A stretch of DNA of 64,000 nt from CAIWHR01 sp963734055 (GTDB lineage: Bacteria > Pseudomonadota > Gammaproteobacteria > Burkholderiales > Casimicrobiaceae). Shown piece after piece: positions 42,792 through 53,741 of the stretch (its first letter is position 1; each line of letters starts with the position of its first letter). The notes under the pieces were generated by a model. That model was not told the DNA's origin. It did no database searches and saw only the letters and a list, made by a program, of their open reading frames with translations. Location of the stretch: the NCBI GenBank assembly GCA_963734055.1, contig CAVTFQ010000012.1, positions 62,001 to 126,000 of the forward strand. The letters run 5' to 3'. The position numbers and the translations under genes are program-made.

Positions 42792-45700
42792 ATGAACCCG
42801 AAAAAAACGTTCAACCACTCCATCCGCCAGGCGCTGGTCGCTCTGGTGAGCATCGGCCTCGTGCTCGGGCCGCTCGCCGATGCGGCCCGCGCGCAGACGC
42901 CGCTGGCCGACATTCCGATCGCCTCGAAGGTGACCGCGAAGCCCAACATCGTCTACACGCTCGACGACTCCGGCAGCATGCAGTTCGGCTACCTGCCCGA
43001 CTGGGTGATCGCTGCCGCGGCGACGGCCAACGTGACGAAGATCACGCGGGTCGGCGCGACCGCCACGGTCCAGGTCGCGTCGACCGCGGCGCTCTCCGTG
43101 GGCCAATTCGTCATCATCTCCGGCGCTACCCAGCCCGAGTACAACGGCGAGTTCCAGATCGTGTCGATCCCCACCGGCACCACGTTCACGATCGCGATCG
43201 TAGGCACGCCGATCTCGCCGGCGACCGGCCCGATCAAGTACGCGGTCGGGACAACGTACTGCCGCGGCGGGTCGACCACGGCGGCCTGCAGTGCCGGAGC
43301 GGTCAACACGTTCACCTCGCCGCCGTTCTACGCGTCGAGCTTCAACCACCTGATGTACGACCCGAACGTCAACTACCAGCCCCCCGTCAATTACGACGGG
43401 TCGCCGCTCACGCACACGATCGGCACGGATACCGATGCGCTCGGCAACCAGAGCAAGTTCAACAACGTGCAGACGGATCCGTTCACCTCGCCCAACACGC
43501 ACGTCAATCTCACGGCCAAGGTGGCCGTCCCCCTCTACTGCAACACGGACTGGCCGATCACCAAGGGCGGCCCGACGAGCAACCTGACGATCGCCGACGT
43601 CGGCGACGCCAATGGCGAGAATTCGCCTCCCGTGGCGGGCGTCGGCGACTGGTGCCGGATCAACGGCACGGAATACGCCGCGTCGCTCGCTTCCGGCGCG
43701 CCCCCCGTCACGTATGCGAACGGAAACGTGCTGTACGACTATCCGTACAGGAGCTCGAGCGGCGCCAATGGCCCGGAGTATTTCTACAGGCAGCTCGGCA
43801 ACAAGATCCTCTACTGCGACAAGACCTCGCCGTACTGGCCGCGCGTAAAGGGCGCGATCATCGGCTGCACCCTGGGCGGGACACCGACCTGTGGCGGACT
43901 GCCGTGCACCCCCGTCATCACCAAGCAGACGTGCAACCTGAGCACGCCGGCCAAGACCTGCAACCCGACGCCCGCGCTCCGGAACTTCACTCCCTCGGTA
44001 TGCAAGACCCCGAGCGCGCTCTACTGCCTCCCGAGCGTCGGCGGGTCCGACGGCTTTTCGCCGGGCACCGGCACGGCGCCGGAATGCGAGCCCTGCACGT
44101 GCGACAAGGACTACCAACCGGCCAACACCAAGAAGTGCAGCGTCGTCGGCAACGCGTGCACGTCCGTGTGCGGCGTGCCCGGCTGCGACACCGCCGAGTG
44201 TCCCGACCAGTCGGTGACGCCGGCGCCTAACGGGTGCAGCGCAGGCGTCCCGATCTACAACTACACCCCCGCCGGCAGCACGACGTGCTCCGCGGCGCTG
44301 TGGGACCCCGTCGCCGGCGCGCCGTCGGCGACGACGACGCTGCAGGACTCCAACGCCCAAGGCTACGCCTGCCGCCACAACAACCAGGTCTACGCGGTCA
44401 GTGGCGCGCCGGCGGCCGGGGGACTGTTCACCTACCCGCGGACCAATCTCGGCGACGTCTACGCCGCGAACAAGACGGGCATCGCACCGTTCACGCAGAC
44501 CGGCGCCTTTACCACGTCGACGACGAGCGGCTGCCCGGCGATCGGCACGACGATCCCCATCCCGCGCCACTACTACACGGTCGACTCGATCCAGTTCTGC
44601 GACAACACCGACAATACGGTAGACGGCCCGTGGCGCGGCTTTGGTGCCGGCGTCTGCAAGCCGGCGAACGACCTGACGCAGTACCAGAACGTCCAGTACG
44701 GGCAGTTCCACCGGGTCGGACTGATCGCCGGACGCACCTACAGCTACATCGATCAGGTCACGCAATTTCCGTTGACCCGCACGTACGCGCAGGAGATCAT
44801 CAACTACGCGAACTGGTATGCCTATTACCGGCTTCGCGCACACGCCGCGAAGACGACCTCCTCGCTCGCATTCAACCTGCTGGACGACACGTACCGCGTC
44901 GGCTTCCAAACGCTCGGCCAGGAGCCTCCGCCCATCGGGCCCAGCCCCGCGACCGACGCCCCCGAATGGGTCGACGTCGACGATTTCAAGCCGGGCGCCG
45001 GGAACCAGCGAAACCTGTGGTGGAACGCGCTGTTCGCGGTTCCCACGGTCACCAACGTCAAGACGCCGACGCTCTCCGCGATGTTGCGGGTCGGCAACCT
45101 GTTCGAGACGGGCAGCGCCGGCGGGCTTCCGGCCGATGTCTACCCGCTCCCCGCGGGGGCCAAGGATCCGCTCAACGACTCGTCCGGCAACGTCGTGAGC
45201 TGTCAGAGCAACTATCACATCCTGTTCACTGACGGGTTCACGAACCAGATCGCCCTTCCGACGGTCGCCGGCGAGCAGGACAACGTGACGCCCGCGACGT
45301 GGCCCGCCCCCGGGCTGCTCACGGACGGCGTCACGCCGAATCCGGACAACGTGCTGCCGGACCTTCCCGCCGGCGGGCCCTGGCCGGCGCCCTTCAAGTG
45401 GGGCACGAAGCCCGTGCTGGACACGCTGGCCGACGTCGGGACCTACTACTGGGCGCGCGACCTCCGACCCGGCGTCAAGGACGACGTGCCGTCATGGTCG
45501 GGCAAGACGCCGAATGACGTCGACCCGACCAAGGACGTCGCCTGGTGGCAGCACGTGCAGTTCTCCGCGCTGTCGTTCGGCTCGGCCGGCACGCTCGACG
45601 CCGAAAACCAACCCGCGACTCTCGCCAACATCGTCGCGGGGAGCGTCCAGTGGCCGGATCTCACGAACCCGAACATGCCGCCGCTGCCGGCGGGCAACCC

Positions 45701-47879
45701 GGGCGCGGTCGGCATCGACGACCTCTGGCACGCGACGGTGAACGCCCGCGGCGCGTTCGTGTACGCGACCTCGCCGCTCGAAGTCCAGTACGGCCTCGGC
45801 GCGATCCTCGCGGGCATCTCGAACCAGCGCAAGTCGCGCTCGGGCGCGGCATTCTCGGGACAGGTACTGAGCGCGAGCAACGACATCATCTACGAGCCGA
45901 CGATCGAGCCCGGCTGGGGCGGCGACCTCCTGAAGGTGCAGATCGACTCCGATCCCAAGAGCCCCACCGTCGGTCAGGAACTCGCCACGCTGTGGCACGC
46001 GGCCGCGGTCCTCGCCAACCAGATCAAGCCGGCCGCCCTTGGCGACGAGCCGTGGATGGACGAAACGAAGCGGCGCATCGTGAGCTGGGACGGCGCCACG
46101 CGAGTCGCCTTCCGCGCGACGCCGGCGGGCCTCCTCCCGACGCTGTCGGCGGCGCAGCTCGGTACGCTGAGCCCGAACGGCTTCACGCAGCGGCGGATGG
46201 TCGCCTACCTGCGTGGCGGCACGACGTACAACACGACGGCTGCCGACGCTCCGCTGCCGCCGGGGAAGACACTCACGATCGAAGGGACCGGCATCGGCCA
46301 GTTCCGGAAGCGCCTGGGAGGCGTGCTGGGGGATATTTCCAACGCGCAACCTCTCGTCGTGTCGGCCCCGATCGATCCGCCGATCTTCAACACCGGCGCC
46401 GATCCCGGCTACGCCGGGTTCGTGGCCGCGCAGAAGGCGGCGGGTTACACCGACCGCATCGTCGCCCCCGCGAATGACGGCATGGTGCACGTGTTCGACT
46501 CGAACGACGGCCACGAGGTCTTCGCGTACGTCCCGAGCTCGTTGCTGCGCAATACCGTCGACGCGAACGGTCGCCCCACGGGCATTCAGGCCCTCACCTT
46601 CCAGGATGGCGGCGTCCCGCTCTACAAACACCACTTCTACGTGGACTCGTCGCCGCGGACGGCCGACGTCGACTTCAACAACGCCGGGCTCGCCGGGGGC
46701 GGCTCCGACTGGCACACGATCGTCGTCGGCGGCATGGGCAAGGGCGGCAATGCGTACTACGGGCTCGACCTGACCGACGGCAACGCGACCGACGAGCCGC
46801 AGGCCGCGGCCAAGCTGCTGTGGGAGTTCTCGGACGCCGACTGGAAGTACACGTACGGCCGGCCGATCATCGTGAAGACGTACCAGTATGGGTGGACGGT
46901 CATCGTGACGTCCGGCTACGACAACGTCTCCGGAGAAGGTCGCATCTACCTGCTCAACCCGAAGACGGGCAAGCCGCAGAACCCGGCGCAGCCCTACATT
47001 TCCACGGGCGCCGTCTCCTGCCTCGGCCCGGATGGCGTGACGACGCAGACGAGCGGCCTCGCGCAGATCAACGGCTTCACCAAGGACTTCCACAACCAGT
47101 TCGTCGAGCAGGTCTACGGTGGCGATCTCTGCGGCAACCTGTGGCGGTTCGACCTGACGGCGACGTCGGGCAATTATCCGTCGCCGCAGCTGTTCGCGGT
47201 GCTCACCGATCCGTCGGGCAAGCCGCAGCCCGTCACCACCGCGCCGCAGATCGAGATCGACCTCGCGAACGGCGTCGACCGCTATGTCTTCATCGGCACC
47301 GGCCGCCTCCTCGACGTCGCCGACCTCACGACGCCGGCGACGCCCCAAACGCAAACGATGTATGCGATTCGCGACGCCAAGCTCGACACGCCCATCCCGG
47401 ACGGCGACCCCAAGCTGCCGATCGACGCGCGCAGCGTCCTGGCGGCGGTGCCGGGAGGCGGGGCGCCGGTCCCCGGCGGCGCGCCCAACGGGTGGTTCCA
47501 CGACCTCCCCGACGGGTCCGGCGGCACCCCGGCCGAGCGGATCGTCATCGACGTCGAGGGTGACGTGAACACGGTCACCTACATCGGCACCCAGACGACG
47601 AACGACCCGTGCACGGTCGCGCTCCCCGCCAACATCTACGCGCGCGAATACGCGACCGCCACGTCGCTCATCAATGACCCGCTCAACGGCTGGTTCTACC
47701 ACGACGACGCCGGCGGGGTCGGCATGCAGATCGTCGGCATACAGGATCCAGTGACGGGTGCCATCACGCTGGCCGGGCTCTTGTCGCACGAGATCCCGGG
47801 CACGAAGCCGATCGCCTTCAAGAACCCGTCGACCTTCGGGCGCAACCGGATGTCGTGGCGCATCCTGACGGGAGAGTGA
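42792..47879 (+). CDS. pilY1: type IV pilus tip adhesin PilY1 / PilC family
   Basis: A 1695-residue exported protein with a signal peptide (to about AARAQT) and a von Willebrand A-like start PNIVYTLDDSGSM, with the MIDAS DxSxS motif near residues 58-62. Residues ~357-486 form an unusual insert with about 25 cysteines (TPTCGGLPC, CEPCTCDKD, CTSVCGVPGCDTAEC), which I have not seen in classic PilY1. The C-terminal half is the PilY1/PilC beta-propeller, with VAPANDGMVHVFDSNDGHEVFAYVP, FYVDSSPRTADVDFN, VVGGMGKGGNAYYGLDLTDG and IFLNPKTG-like turns. It would act in pilus extension, adhesion and surface sensing. It ends with a hairpin terminator at 47937. Confidence 0.93.
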   Translation: MNPKKTFNHSIRQALVALVSIGLVLGPLADAARAQTPLADIPIASKVTAKPNIVYTLDDSGSMQFGYLPDWVIAAAATANVTKITRVGATATVQVASTAALSVGQFVIISGATQPEYNGEFQIVSIPTGTTFTIAIVGTPISPATGPIKYAVGTTYCRGGSTTAACSAGAVNTFTSPPFYASSFNHLMYDPNVNYQPPVNYDGSPLTHTIGTDTDALGNQSKFNNVQTDPFTSPNTHVNLTAKVAVPLYCNTDWPITKGGPTSNLTIADVGDANGENSPPVAGVGDWCRINGTEYAASLASGAPPVTYANGNVLYDYPYRSSSGANGPEYFYRQLGNKILYCDKTSPYWPRVKGAIIGCTLGGTPTCGGLPCTPVITKQTCNLSTPAKTCNPTPALRNFTPSVCKTPSALYCLPSVGGSDGFSPGTGTAPECEPCTCDKDYQPANTKKCSVVGNACTSVCGVPGCDTAECPDQSVTPAPNGCSAGVPIYNYTPAGSTTCSAALWDPVAGAPSATTTLQDSNAQGYACRHNNQVYAVSGAPAAGGLFTYPRTNLGDVYAANKTGIAPFTQTGAFTTSTTSGCPAIGTTIPIPRHYYTVDSIQFCDNTDNTVDGPWRGFGAGVCKPANDLTQYQNVQYGQFHRVGLIAGRTYSYIDQVTQFPLTRTYAQEIINYANWYAYYRLRAHAAKTTSSLAFNLLDDTYRVGFQTLGQEPPPIGPSPATDAPEWVDVDDFKPGAGNQRNLWWNALFAVPTVTNVKTPTLSAMLRVGNLFETGSAGGLPADVYPLPAGAKDPLNDSSGNVVSCQSNYHILFTDGFTNQIALPTVAGEQDNVTPATWPAPGLLTDGVTPNPDNVLPDLPAGGPWPAPFKWGTKPVLDTLADVGTYYWARDLRPGVKDDVPSWSGKTPNDVDPTKDVAWWQHVQFSALSFGSAGTLDAENQPATLANIVAGSVQWPDLTNPNMPPLPAGNPGAVGIDDLWHATVNARGAFVYATSPLEVQYGLGAILAGISNQRKSRSGAAFSGQVLSASNDIIYEPTIEPGWGGDLLKVQIDSDPKSPTVGQELATLWHAAAVLANQIKPAALGDEPWMDETKRRIVSWDGATRVAFRATPAGLLPTLSAAQLGTLSPNGFTQRRMVAYLRGGTTYNTTAADAPLPPGKTLTIEGTGIGQFRKRLGGVLGDISNAQPLVVSAPIDPPIFNTGADPGYAGFVAAQKAAGYTDRIVAPANDGMVHVFDSNDGHEVFAYVPSSLLRNTVDANGRPTGIQALTFQDGGVPLYKHHFYVDSSPRTADVDFNNAGLAGGGSDWHTIVVGGMGKGGNAYYGLDLTDGNATDEPQAAAKLLWEFSDADWKYTYGRPIIVKTYQYGWTVIVTSGYDNVSGEGRIYLLNPKTGKPQNPAQPYISTGAVSCLGPDGVTTQTSGLAQINGFTKDFHNQFVEQVYGGDLCGNLWRFDLTATSGNYPSPQLFAVLTDPSGKPQPVTTAPQIEIDLANGVDRYVFIGTGRLLDVADLTTPATPQTQTMYAIRDAKLDTPIPDGDPKLPIDARSVLAAVPGGGAPVPGGAPNGWFHDLPDGSGGTPAERIVIDVEGDVNTVTYIGTQTTNDPCTVALPANIYAREYATATSLINDPLNGWFYHDDAGGVGMQIVGIQDPVTGAITLAGLLSHEIPGTKPIAFKNPSTFGRNRMSWRILTGE

Positions 47880-47936
47880 GCGACGCGCGCCGCGCACGCT
47901 GACCCGTTCGGACACCGGCGCGAACTGCCGGAAATC

Positions 47937-47966
47937 GCGGCGGCGGAGGGCGACCTTCGCCGCCGC
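47937..47966 (+). terminator. hairpin after pilY1
   Basis: A perfect 9-bp stem, GCGGCGGCG (47937-47945) and CGCCGCCGC (47958-47966), with a 12-nt loop lies 58 bp after pilY1, followed by a short GCTT. It may end the pilus transcript before the TonB-like gene. There is no long T-run. Confidence 0.45.
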
Positions 47967-48023
47967 GCTTACGATCGGAACGCGCTTCGTGCCTCCTCGC
48001 GATCGGCCGTGTCAGACTGAGTC

Positions 48024-48761
48024 ATGCGAGATCCGTCGCCTCGAGACCGCAATGCAACGCTGTCCGTCGCGGTCGCGGTCTCTTTCGCCGTCCACATCAC
48101 GACGTTGGCGGCCTTGGTCGGCGTCGACGGCGGACCACGGGCGTGGACGCGCAACGTCGCGGCCGCAACCGCGCCGGTGCTGGAGGCGCGGCTGGTCGCG
48201 CCCGCGACGGTCGAGCCGCGCGCCGCGCCTCGGCTTGGCGCAGCGGACGCCGCGCTCCCGCCATCGGCCCGGCCGATCGAGCCCGCGCCCCCCGTACCGA
48301 ACATGGCCCGCGCATCCCCTGCGACCGGGACCGGCGAGCGCAGCCCCGTCGGCTGGCGACCGCACGTGCTCGTCAGTGACCGGGTGCCGCGGGCGAGATT
48401 CGGCGAAGCGCTCGACGGCGACGCGCTCGCCGCCTTCCTGACCGAGGTCGATGCCGGGGTTGTCCTCCCCGACCGGTTCGACGTGCCTTATCCGCAGGCG
48501 GCACTCGCCGCGCGCAAGGAAGGCACGGTGCTGGCGTGGGCCGTCGTCGACGATCAGGGCAAGGTCGACGACGTGCACGTGGTCGACGGCGACCCCGAGT
48601 TCGCCGAAGCGGTCGACACCGCGCTCAGGGCGACCCGCTTCGGCCCCGCCCGCAATCTGGGCCGGAACGTCCCGTTCTACGTGACACTCGAGTTCGAATT
48701 CCGCCTCGATGCCTTGGGAGGAAAGGCGGCGGCCGAGCGAGCGCGCGGGGCATCGCGCTGA
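48024..48761 (+). CDS. TonB-like energy transducer / C-terminal domain protein
   Basis: A 245-residue protein with one N-terminal transmembrane segment (LSVAVAVSFAVHITTLAALVGV) and a Pro/Ala-rich linker (about residues 50-110). A C-terminal TonB-type domain follows: FDVPYPQAALAARKEGTVLAWAVVDDQGKVDDVHVVDGDPEFAEAVDTALRATRFGPARNLGRNVPFYVTLEFEF. It would couple the inner-membrane ion gradient to an outer-membrane receptor, but no ExbB/ExbD or receptor gene lies near. It is a poorly conserved, short relative; a role with the pilus cluster is not shown. Confidence 0.78.
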   Translation: MRDPSPRDRNATLSVAVAVSFAVHITTLAALVGVDGGPRAWTRNVAAATAPVLEARLVAPATVEPRAAPRLGAADAALPPSARPIEPAPPVPNMARASPATGTGERSPVGWRPHVLVSDRVPRARFGEALDGDALAAFLTEVDAGVVLPDRFDVPYPQAALAARKEGTVLAWAVVDDQGKVDDVHVVDGDPEFAEAVDTALRATRFGPARNLGRNVPFYVTLEFEFRLDALGGKAAAERARGASR

Positions 48762-48867
48762 CTCCCCGATCCCGGCGCGCTGCACGCGCCGCGACCCGGG
48801 TCCTGGCTAGCTGTCAATCGTCAACACGTTGTATCCACGACGAATGCGCCGGTCGCATGCACTCTCC

Positions 48868-48955
48868 GTCGTCCCCGCGGACGCGGGGACCCAGTGACGT
48901 TGGTCTGTCGCCTGCAATGACAAGTCGCTGGATTCCCGCGTTCGCGGGAATGACG
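48868..48955. repeat. pair of inverted REP-type hairpins
   Basis: GTCCCCGCGGACGCGGGGAC (48871-48890) and ATTCCCGCGTTCGCGGGAAT (48932-48951) are two short hairpins in opposite orientation, with matching outer parts (CGTC...CCAGTG and CTGG...GACG). This CGTC-ATTCCCGCG...CGGGAAT-GACG pattern is a well-known interspersed repeat in beta- and gammaproteobacteria. It lies in the 237-bp spacer between the TonB gene and the IS element. Confidence 0.6.
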
Positions 48956-48998
48956 ATTGCACAGGATTCATGCATCGTAGAACCATGTTCACACCTAG

Positions 48999-50333
48999 CA
49001 GTTTGTTGAAATTCGGCTTGTAAGTGCGAGGTTTTCGTCTATCGTTCTGGTGAGGGTTTTCATCGGCAATCCTTCGAGGTCAGAGCGATGCGCGGCCCAG
49101 ATGTCATGCAGGACACGCTGTTCTCGGTACGGAGTCTGGAGAGCTACGTGCCGGCGGATCATCCGTTGCGTCCGGTGCGCGACATCCTGAACGAGGCGCT
49201 CAAGCGCATGGATCCGCTGTTTGCCGCGATGTACGCGCCAGCCGGCCGCGACTCGATCGCGCCGGAGAAGCTGCTGCGGGCGCTGATGCTGCAAGTGCTC
49301 TACGGCGTACGCAGCGAACGGATGCTGATCGAGCAGTTGGGCTACAACCTGCTGTTTCGCTGGTTTGTCGGGCTGGCGATGCAGGATGATCCGTGGGATC
49401 ACTCGACCTTTTCCAAGAACCGCGATCGGTTGATCGAGCATGACGCCTGCCAGGTGCTGTTCGAGGAAGTGCTGGCGCAGGCCCGCGCGAAAGGGCTGTT
49501 GAGTGCTGAGCACTTTTCGGTGGACGGCACGCTGGTTCGCGCTTGGGCCTCGCAGAAGAGCGTCGTGCCCAAGGATGGGCCACCGCCACCGGCGAGCGGT
49601 TCGAAGAGCAATCCCGAGGTCAACTTCCGCGGCCAGCCGCGCACCAACGATACCCATGAAAGTCGTACCGATCCCGATGCGCGGCTCTATCGCAAGAGCA
49701 AGAATGCCGAGGCGCTGCCGTATTACATGGGCCATGCGCTGATGGAGAATCGCAATGGACTGGTGGTCGACCACCGGCTGACCCACGCGACCGGCAAGGC
49801 GGAACGCGAGGCCGCCATCGAGATGTTGGCGGCGCAGCCCGGAGCAACGCCCAAGACCGTCGGCGCCGATAAAGGCTATGACACCGCTGACTTCGTCGCT
49901 GACTGCCGCGCCATCGGGGTGACACCGCATGTCGCCCAGAACACCAAGCACCGCGCCAGCGCGATCGATGAGCGCACGACTCGCCATCCCGGCTACGCAG
50001 TCAGTCAAATCATTCGCAAGCTGATCGAAACCATCTTCGGCGATGGCAAGCAGCACGGTACGCTTCGCCAACTGAAACTGCGCGGCATTGAACGCGCCGA
50101 GTTGGTATTCGCCATGACCATGACCGCCGTGAACTTGCGTCGGCTGCCGAAACTCTTCGCGGAAAGCGGGTGATCGACAGGAAAGGTGTCTCCGCTGTAC
50201 GCCAAAGCGACCCGAAACGACCGCCAAACCAGGTCGAACCGGGTGGCGCGAGGCGAAATCCCACGTCCTGTCGCTCAAACAAACCATTTCAGGATGCGCC
50301 GGTGTTCAAATTGAGCCGCATTTCAACGAACTG
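48999..50333 (+). mobile_element. IS5-type insertion sequence, complete, with CTAG target duplication
   Basis: A 1335-bp element. The terminal inverted repeats CAGTTTGTTGAAATTCGGCTT (left) and the complement of AGCCGCATTTCAACGAACTG (right) match at nearly all positions. It is flanked by the 4-bp direct repeat CTAG at 48995-48998 and 50334-50337, which fits the CTAR/YTAR targets of IS5. It carries one intact transposase gene. The right-hand CTAG contains the mmsA stop codon (TAG), so the element landed exactly at the end of that gene without changing its protein. Confidence 0.9.
49088..50173 (+). CDS. IS5 family transposase
   Basis: A 361-residue DDE transposase. The N-terminal DUF772-type DNA-binding domain has LESYVPADHPLRPVRDILNEALK and LLFRWFVGLAMQDDPWDHSTFSKNRDRL. 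The catalytic triad is likely the Asp of HFSVDGTLVRAW, the Asp of VGADKGYDT and the Glu of KLIETIFGDGKQHG. It is full-length, with no frameshift, so the element is probably still active or recently so. A second possible start is at the ATG at 49106. The ribosome site is weak (GGTCAGAG). Confidence 0.92.
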   Translation: MRGPDVMQDTLFSVRSLESYVPADHPLRPVRDILNEALKRMDPLFAAMYAPAGRDSIAPEKLLRALMLQVLYGVRSERMLIEQLGYNLLFRWFVGLAMQDDPWDHSTFSKNRDRLIEHDACQVLFEEVLAQARAKGLLSAEHFSVDGTLVRAWASQKSVVPKDGPPPPASGSKSNPEVNFRGQPRTNDTHESRTDPDARLYRKSKNAEALPYYMGHALMENRNGLVVDHRLTHATGKAEREAAIEMLAAQPGATPKTVGADKGYDTADFVADCRAIGVTPHVAQNTKHRASAIDERTTRHPGYAVSQIIRKLIETIFGDGKQHGTLRQLKLRGIERAELVFAMTMTAVNLRRLPKLFAESG

Positions 50334-51842
<1,509 letters not shown>

Positions 51843-51865
51843 GGTGCCTCCTGGGGACCGGAAAT

Positions 51866-52468
51866 TCAGGATTCGGAAAGCCGCGCAACGTACCGCGCCA
51901 CGAGGTCCGCTTCGAGATTCACGCGCGCGCCCGGCCGCAGCGACTTGAGCGTCGTCATGTCGAGTGTATGCGGAATCAGATTGACGTGGAAGCGCGAGCC
52001 CGCGACGCCGTTGACGGTCAGGCTCACGCCGTGCACGGCGATCGAGCCCTTGACGGCGATGAAGCGGGCGAGCCCGGGGGGCGCGTCGATCTCGAGGCGG
52101 AAGCTGCCCGTGCCGGAGGCCACCTCTTCGACGCGGTCGAAGGCGACCACCGTGCCCACGCCGTCCACGTGGCCGCTCATCAGGTGGCCGCCCAGCCGGT
52201 CGGACAGGCGCAGCGCCTTCTCGAGATTCACGTCGGCGTGGCCGTCGAGCCCGGCGGTGCAGGCGAGCGTCTCCGCGGAGACGTCGAAGCCGAGGGTCGC
52301 GCCGCTCTTCGCGACCACCGTGAGGCAGCAACCGTTGACCGCGACGCTGTCGCCGGCCGCGATGTCCTCGATGTCGAGCGCGCCCGGCGCGACGACGAGG
52401 CGGAGCCCGTCGCCCTTCGGCGCGACCGCCGCAATCTTGCCGACCGCTGCCACGATGCCGGTGAACAT
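51866..52468 (-). CDS. ribE: riboflavin synthase, alpha subunit
   Basis: A 200-residue protein with two lumazine-binding barrel repeats: MFTGIVAAVGKIAAVAPKGDGLRLVVAPGA and the second starting GGHLMSGHVDGVGTVVAF. VNGCCLTVVAKSGATLGFDVSAETLACTA and VHGVSLTVNGVAGSRFHVNLIPHTLDMTTL are the paired active-site motifs. It dismutates lumazine to riboflavin. The ATG overlaps the ribD stop (TGATG). It is separated from ribBA by about 29 kb, although in many betaproteobacteria it lies directly upstream of it. Confidence 0.96.
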   Translation of the reverse strand: MFTGIVAAVGKIAAVAPKGDGLRLVVAPGALDIEDIAAGDSVAVNGCCLTVVAKSGATLGFDVSAETLACTAGLDGHADVNLEKALRLSDRLGGHLMSGHVDGVGTVVAFDRVEEVASGTGSFRLEIDAPPGLARFIAVKGSIAVHGVSLTVNGVAGSRFHVNLIPHTLDMTTLKSLRPGARVNLEADLVARYVARLSES

Positions 52469-53568
52469 CAATGCTCCTTGGTCAGGACGCGTGCGATCAC
52501 GCGAAGGTCGTCGCCGATGCGGGCGACCTCCGCGAGCGTGAGCGGCACGCGGTCGGCGAGCCGCGAGAGGCCGCCGGGGATGGACGCGATTCCCCGTGCC
52601 GGATCGCCGATCAGGCACGGCGCAACGTAGAGAAGGATCTCGTCGACGAGGCCCGCGGCGATCAGCGCGCCGTTCAACCCCGCGCCCGCCTCGACATGGA
52701 GTTCGTTGATCTCGCGCCGCGCGAGCTCGCGCATCATCGCAACCAGATCGACGCGACCCCCCGCATCGGGCAAGACCGCCGTGGCAATCCCGGCAGGCCA
52801 TGCCGCATTCCGGCCGCCGGCCGTGACGACGAGCGCGTTGCCGTCCGCCAGGACGTGCGCGGCGGCGGGCGTCTCGCCGTGCCGGTCGACGACCACGCGG
52901 AGCGGCTGCCGGCTCGCCGGAACGGCGCGGACCGTGAGCTCTGGGTCGTCGGCGAGCACCGTTCCGATGCCGGTCATCACCGCGCAGGCGCGGGCGCGGA
53001 AGCGATGGCCGTCGGCGCGAGCGGCCTCGCCGGTGATCCAGCGGCTCTCGCCGCTCGCGAGCGCGGTGCGACCGTCGAGGCTCGCCGCGACCTTCAGCCG
53101 GACCCACGGACGCGCGCGCGTCATCCGCGAGACGTAGCCGGCGTTGAGCTCGCGCGCCTCGCGCTCCATGAGCCCGAGCTCGACGGCGATGCCCGCTTCG
53201 CGCAGGCGGCGCGCGCCGTGCTGCGCCTGCGGATTGGGATCCTCCAACGCCGCCACGACGCGTGCGACCCCTGCCGCGATCAGCGCGTCGGTGCAAGGCG
53301 GCGTGCGGCCCGTATGGTTGCACGGCTCGAGCGTCACGTAGGCCGTCGCCCCGCGAGGATCGCACCCGCGGGCCTTCGCGTCGACCAGCGCGTTCACTTC
53401 GGCGTGCGGGAGCCCGGCGCGGGCATGGAACCCTTCGCCGATCGGCGCCCCGTCCTTGGCAAGCACGCAGCCGACCCGGGGATTGGGCGTGGCGGTTTCG
53501 AGCCCGAGCGCGGCCTGCGCGAGCGCCTGCGCCATGTGCGCGCGGTCGACGTCGTTGAACTCTTGCAT
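52468..53568 (-). CDS. ribD: bifunctional diaminohydroxyphosphoribosylaminopyrimidine deaminase / 5-amino-6-(5-phosphoribosylamino)uracil reductase
   Basis: A 366-residue two-domain enzyme for steps two and three of riboflavin synthesis. The N-terminal deaminase has the zinc site GLPHAEVNALVDAKARG and TLEPCNHTGRTPPCTDALIAAGV. The C-terminal NADPH reductase has RPWVRLKVAASLDGRTALASGESRWITGEAARADGHRFRARACAVMTGIGTVLADDPELTVR and EINELHVEAGAGLNGALI. Length is normal. It precedes ribE with a codon overlap and follows nrdR across an intergenic repeat (53599-53741). Confidence 0.95.
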   Translation of the reverse strand: MQEFNDVDRAHMAQALAQAALGLETATPNPRVGCVLAKDGAPIGEGFHARAGLPHAEVNALVDAKARGCDPRGATAYVTLEPCNHTGRTPPCTDALIAAGVARVVAALEDPNPQAQHGARRLREAGIAVELGLMEREARELNAGYVSRMTRARPWVRLKVAASLDGRTALASGESRWITGEAARADGHRFRARACAVMTGIGTVLADDPELTVRAVPASRQPLRVVVDRHGETPAAAHVLADGNALVVTAGGRNAAWPAGIATAVLPDAGGRVDLVAMMRELARREINELHVEAGAGLNGALIAAGLVDEILLYVAPCLIGDPARGIASIPGGLSRLADRVPLTLAEVARIGDDLRVIARVLTKEH

Positions 53569-53598
53569 GATTGGAATGCCGCCTACGCTGCTATCCGG

Positions 53599-53741
53599 CA
53601 GGCCGTCGAGAATCGTCGCGAGGAGGCCGAGATGCGAGGCGCGGCGGGGCGAGCAACCGGAGCGTACACGGTAGTACGTGAGGATCGCGAGCCCCGGCGC
53701 AACGACGCAGATCGGCCCCGCAGCAGATTATCGACGGCCTG
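53599..53741. repeat. 143-bp palindromic intergenic element abutting the nrdR stop codon
   Basis: Terminal arms CAGGCCGTCGAGAATC (53599-53614) and GATTATCGACGGCCTG (53726-53741) pair at 15 of 16 positions. The inside holds a second imperfect dyad, outer CGGGGC.../...GCCCCG and inner CGTAC/GTACG around ACGGTA. The right end touches the stop codon of nrdR (53742) exactly, and the left end lies 30 bp from the ribD start. No gene is visible inside. It looks like an interspersed structured repeat of the betaproteobacterial type, not related in sequence to the ribH/ribBA element. Confidence 0.6.

Noticed and set aside
42777..47915. Two long open frames (813 and 807 codons) antisense to pilY1
   Set aside because: pilY1 on the plus strand has signal peptide, VWA and propeller motifs; the opposite frames are Arg/Val-rich shadows.
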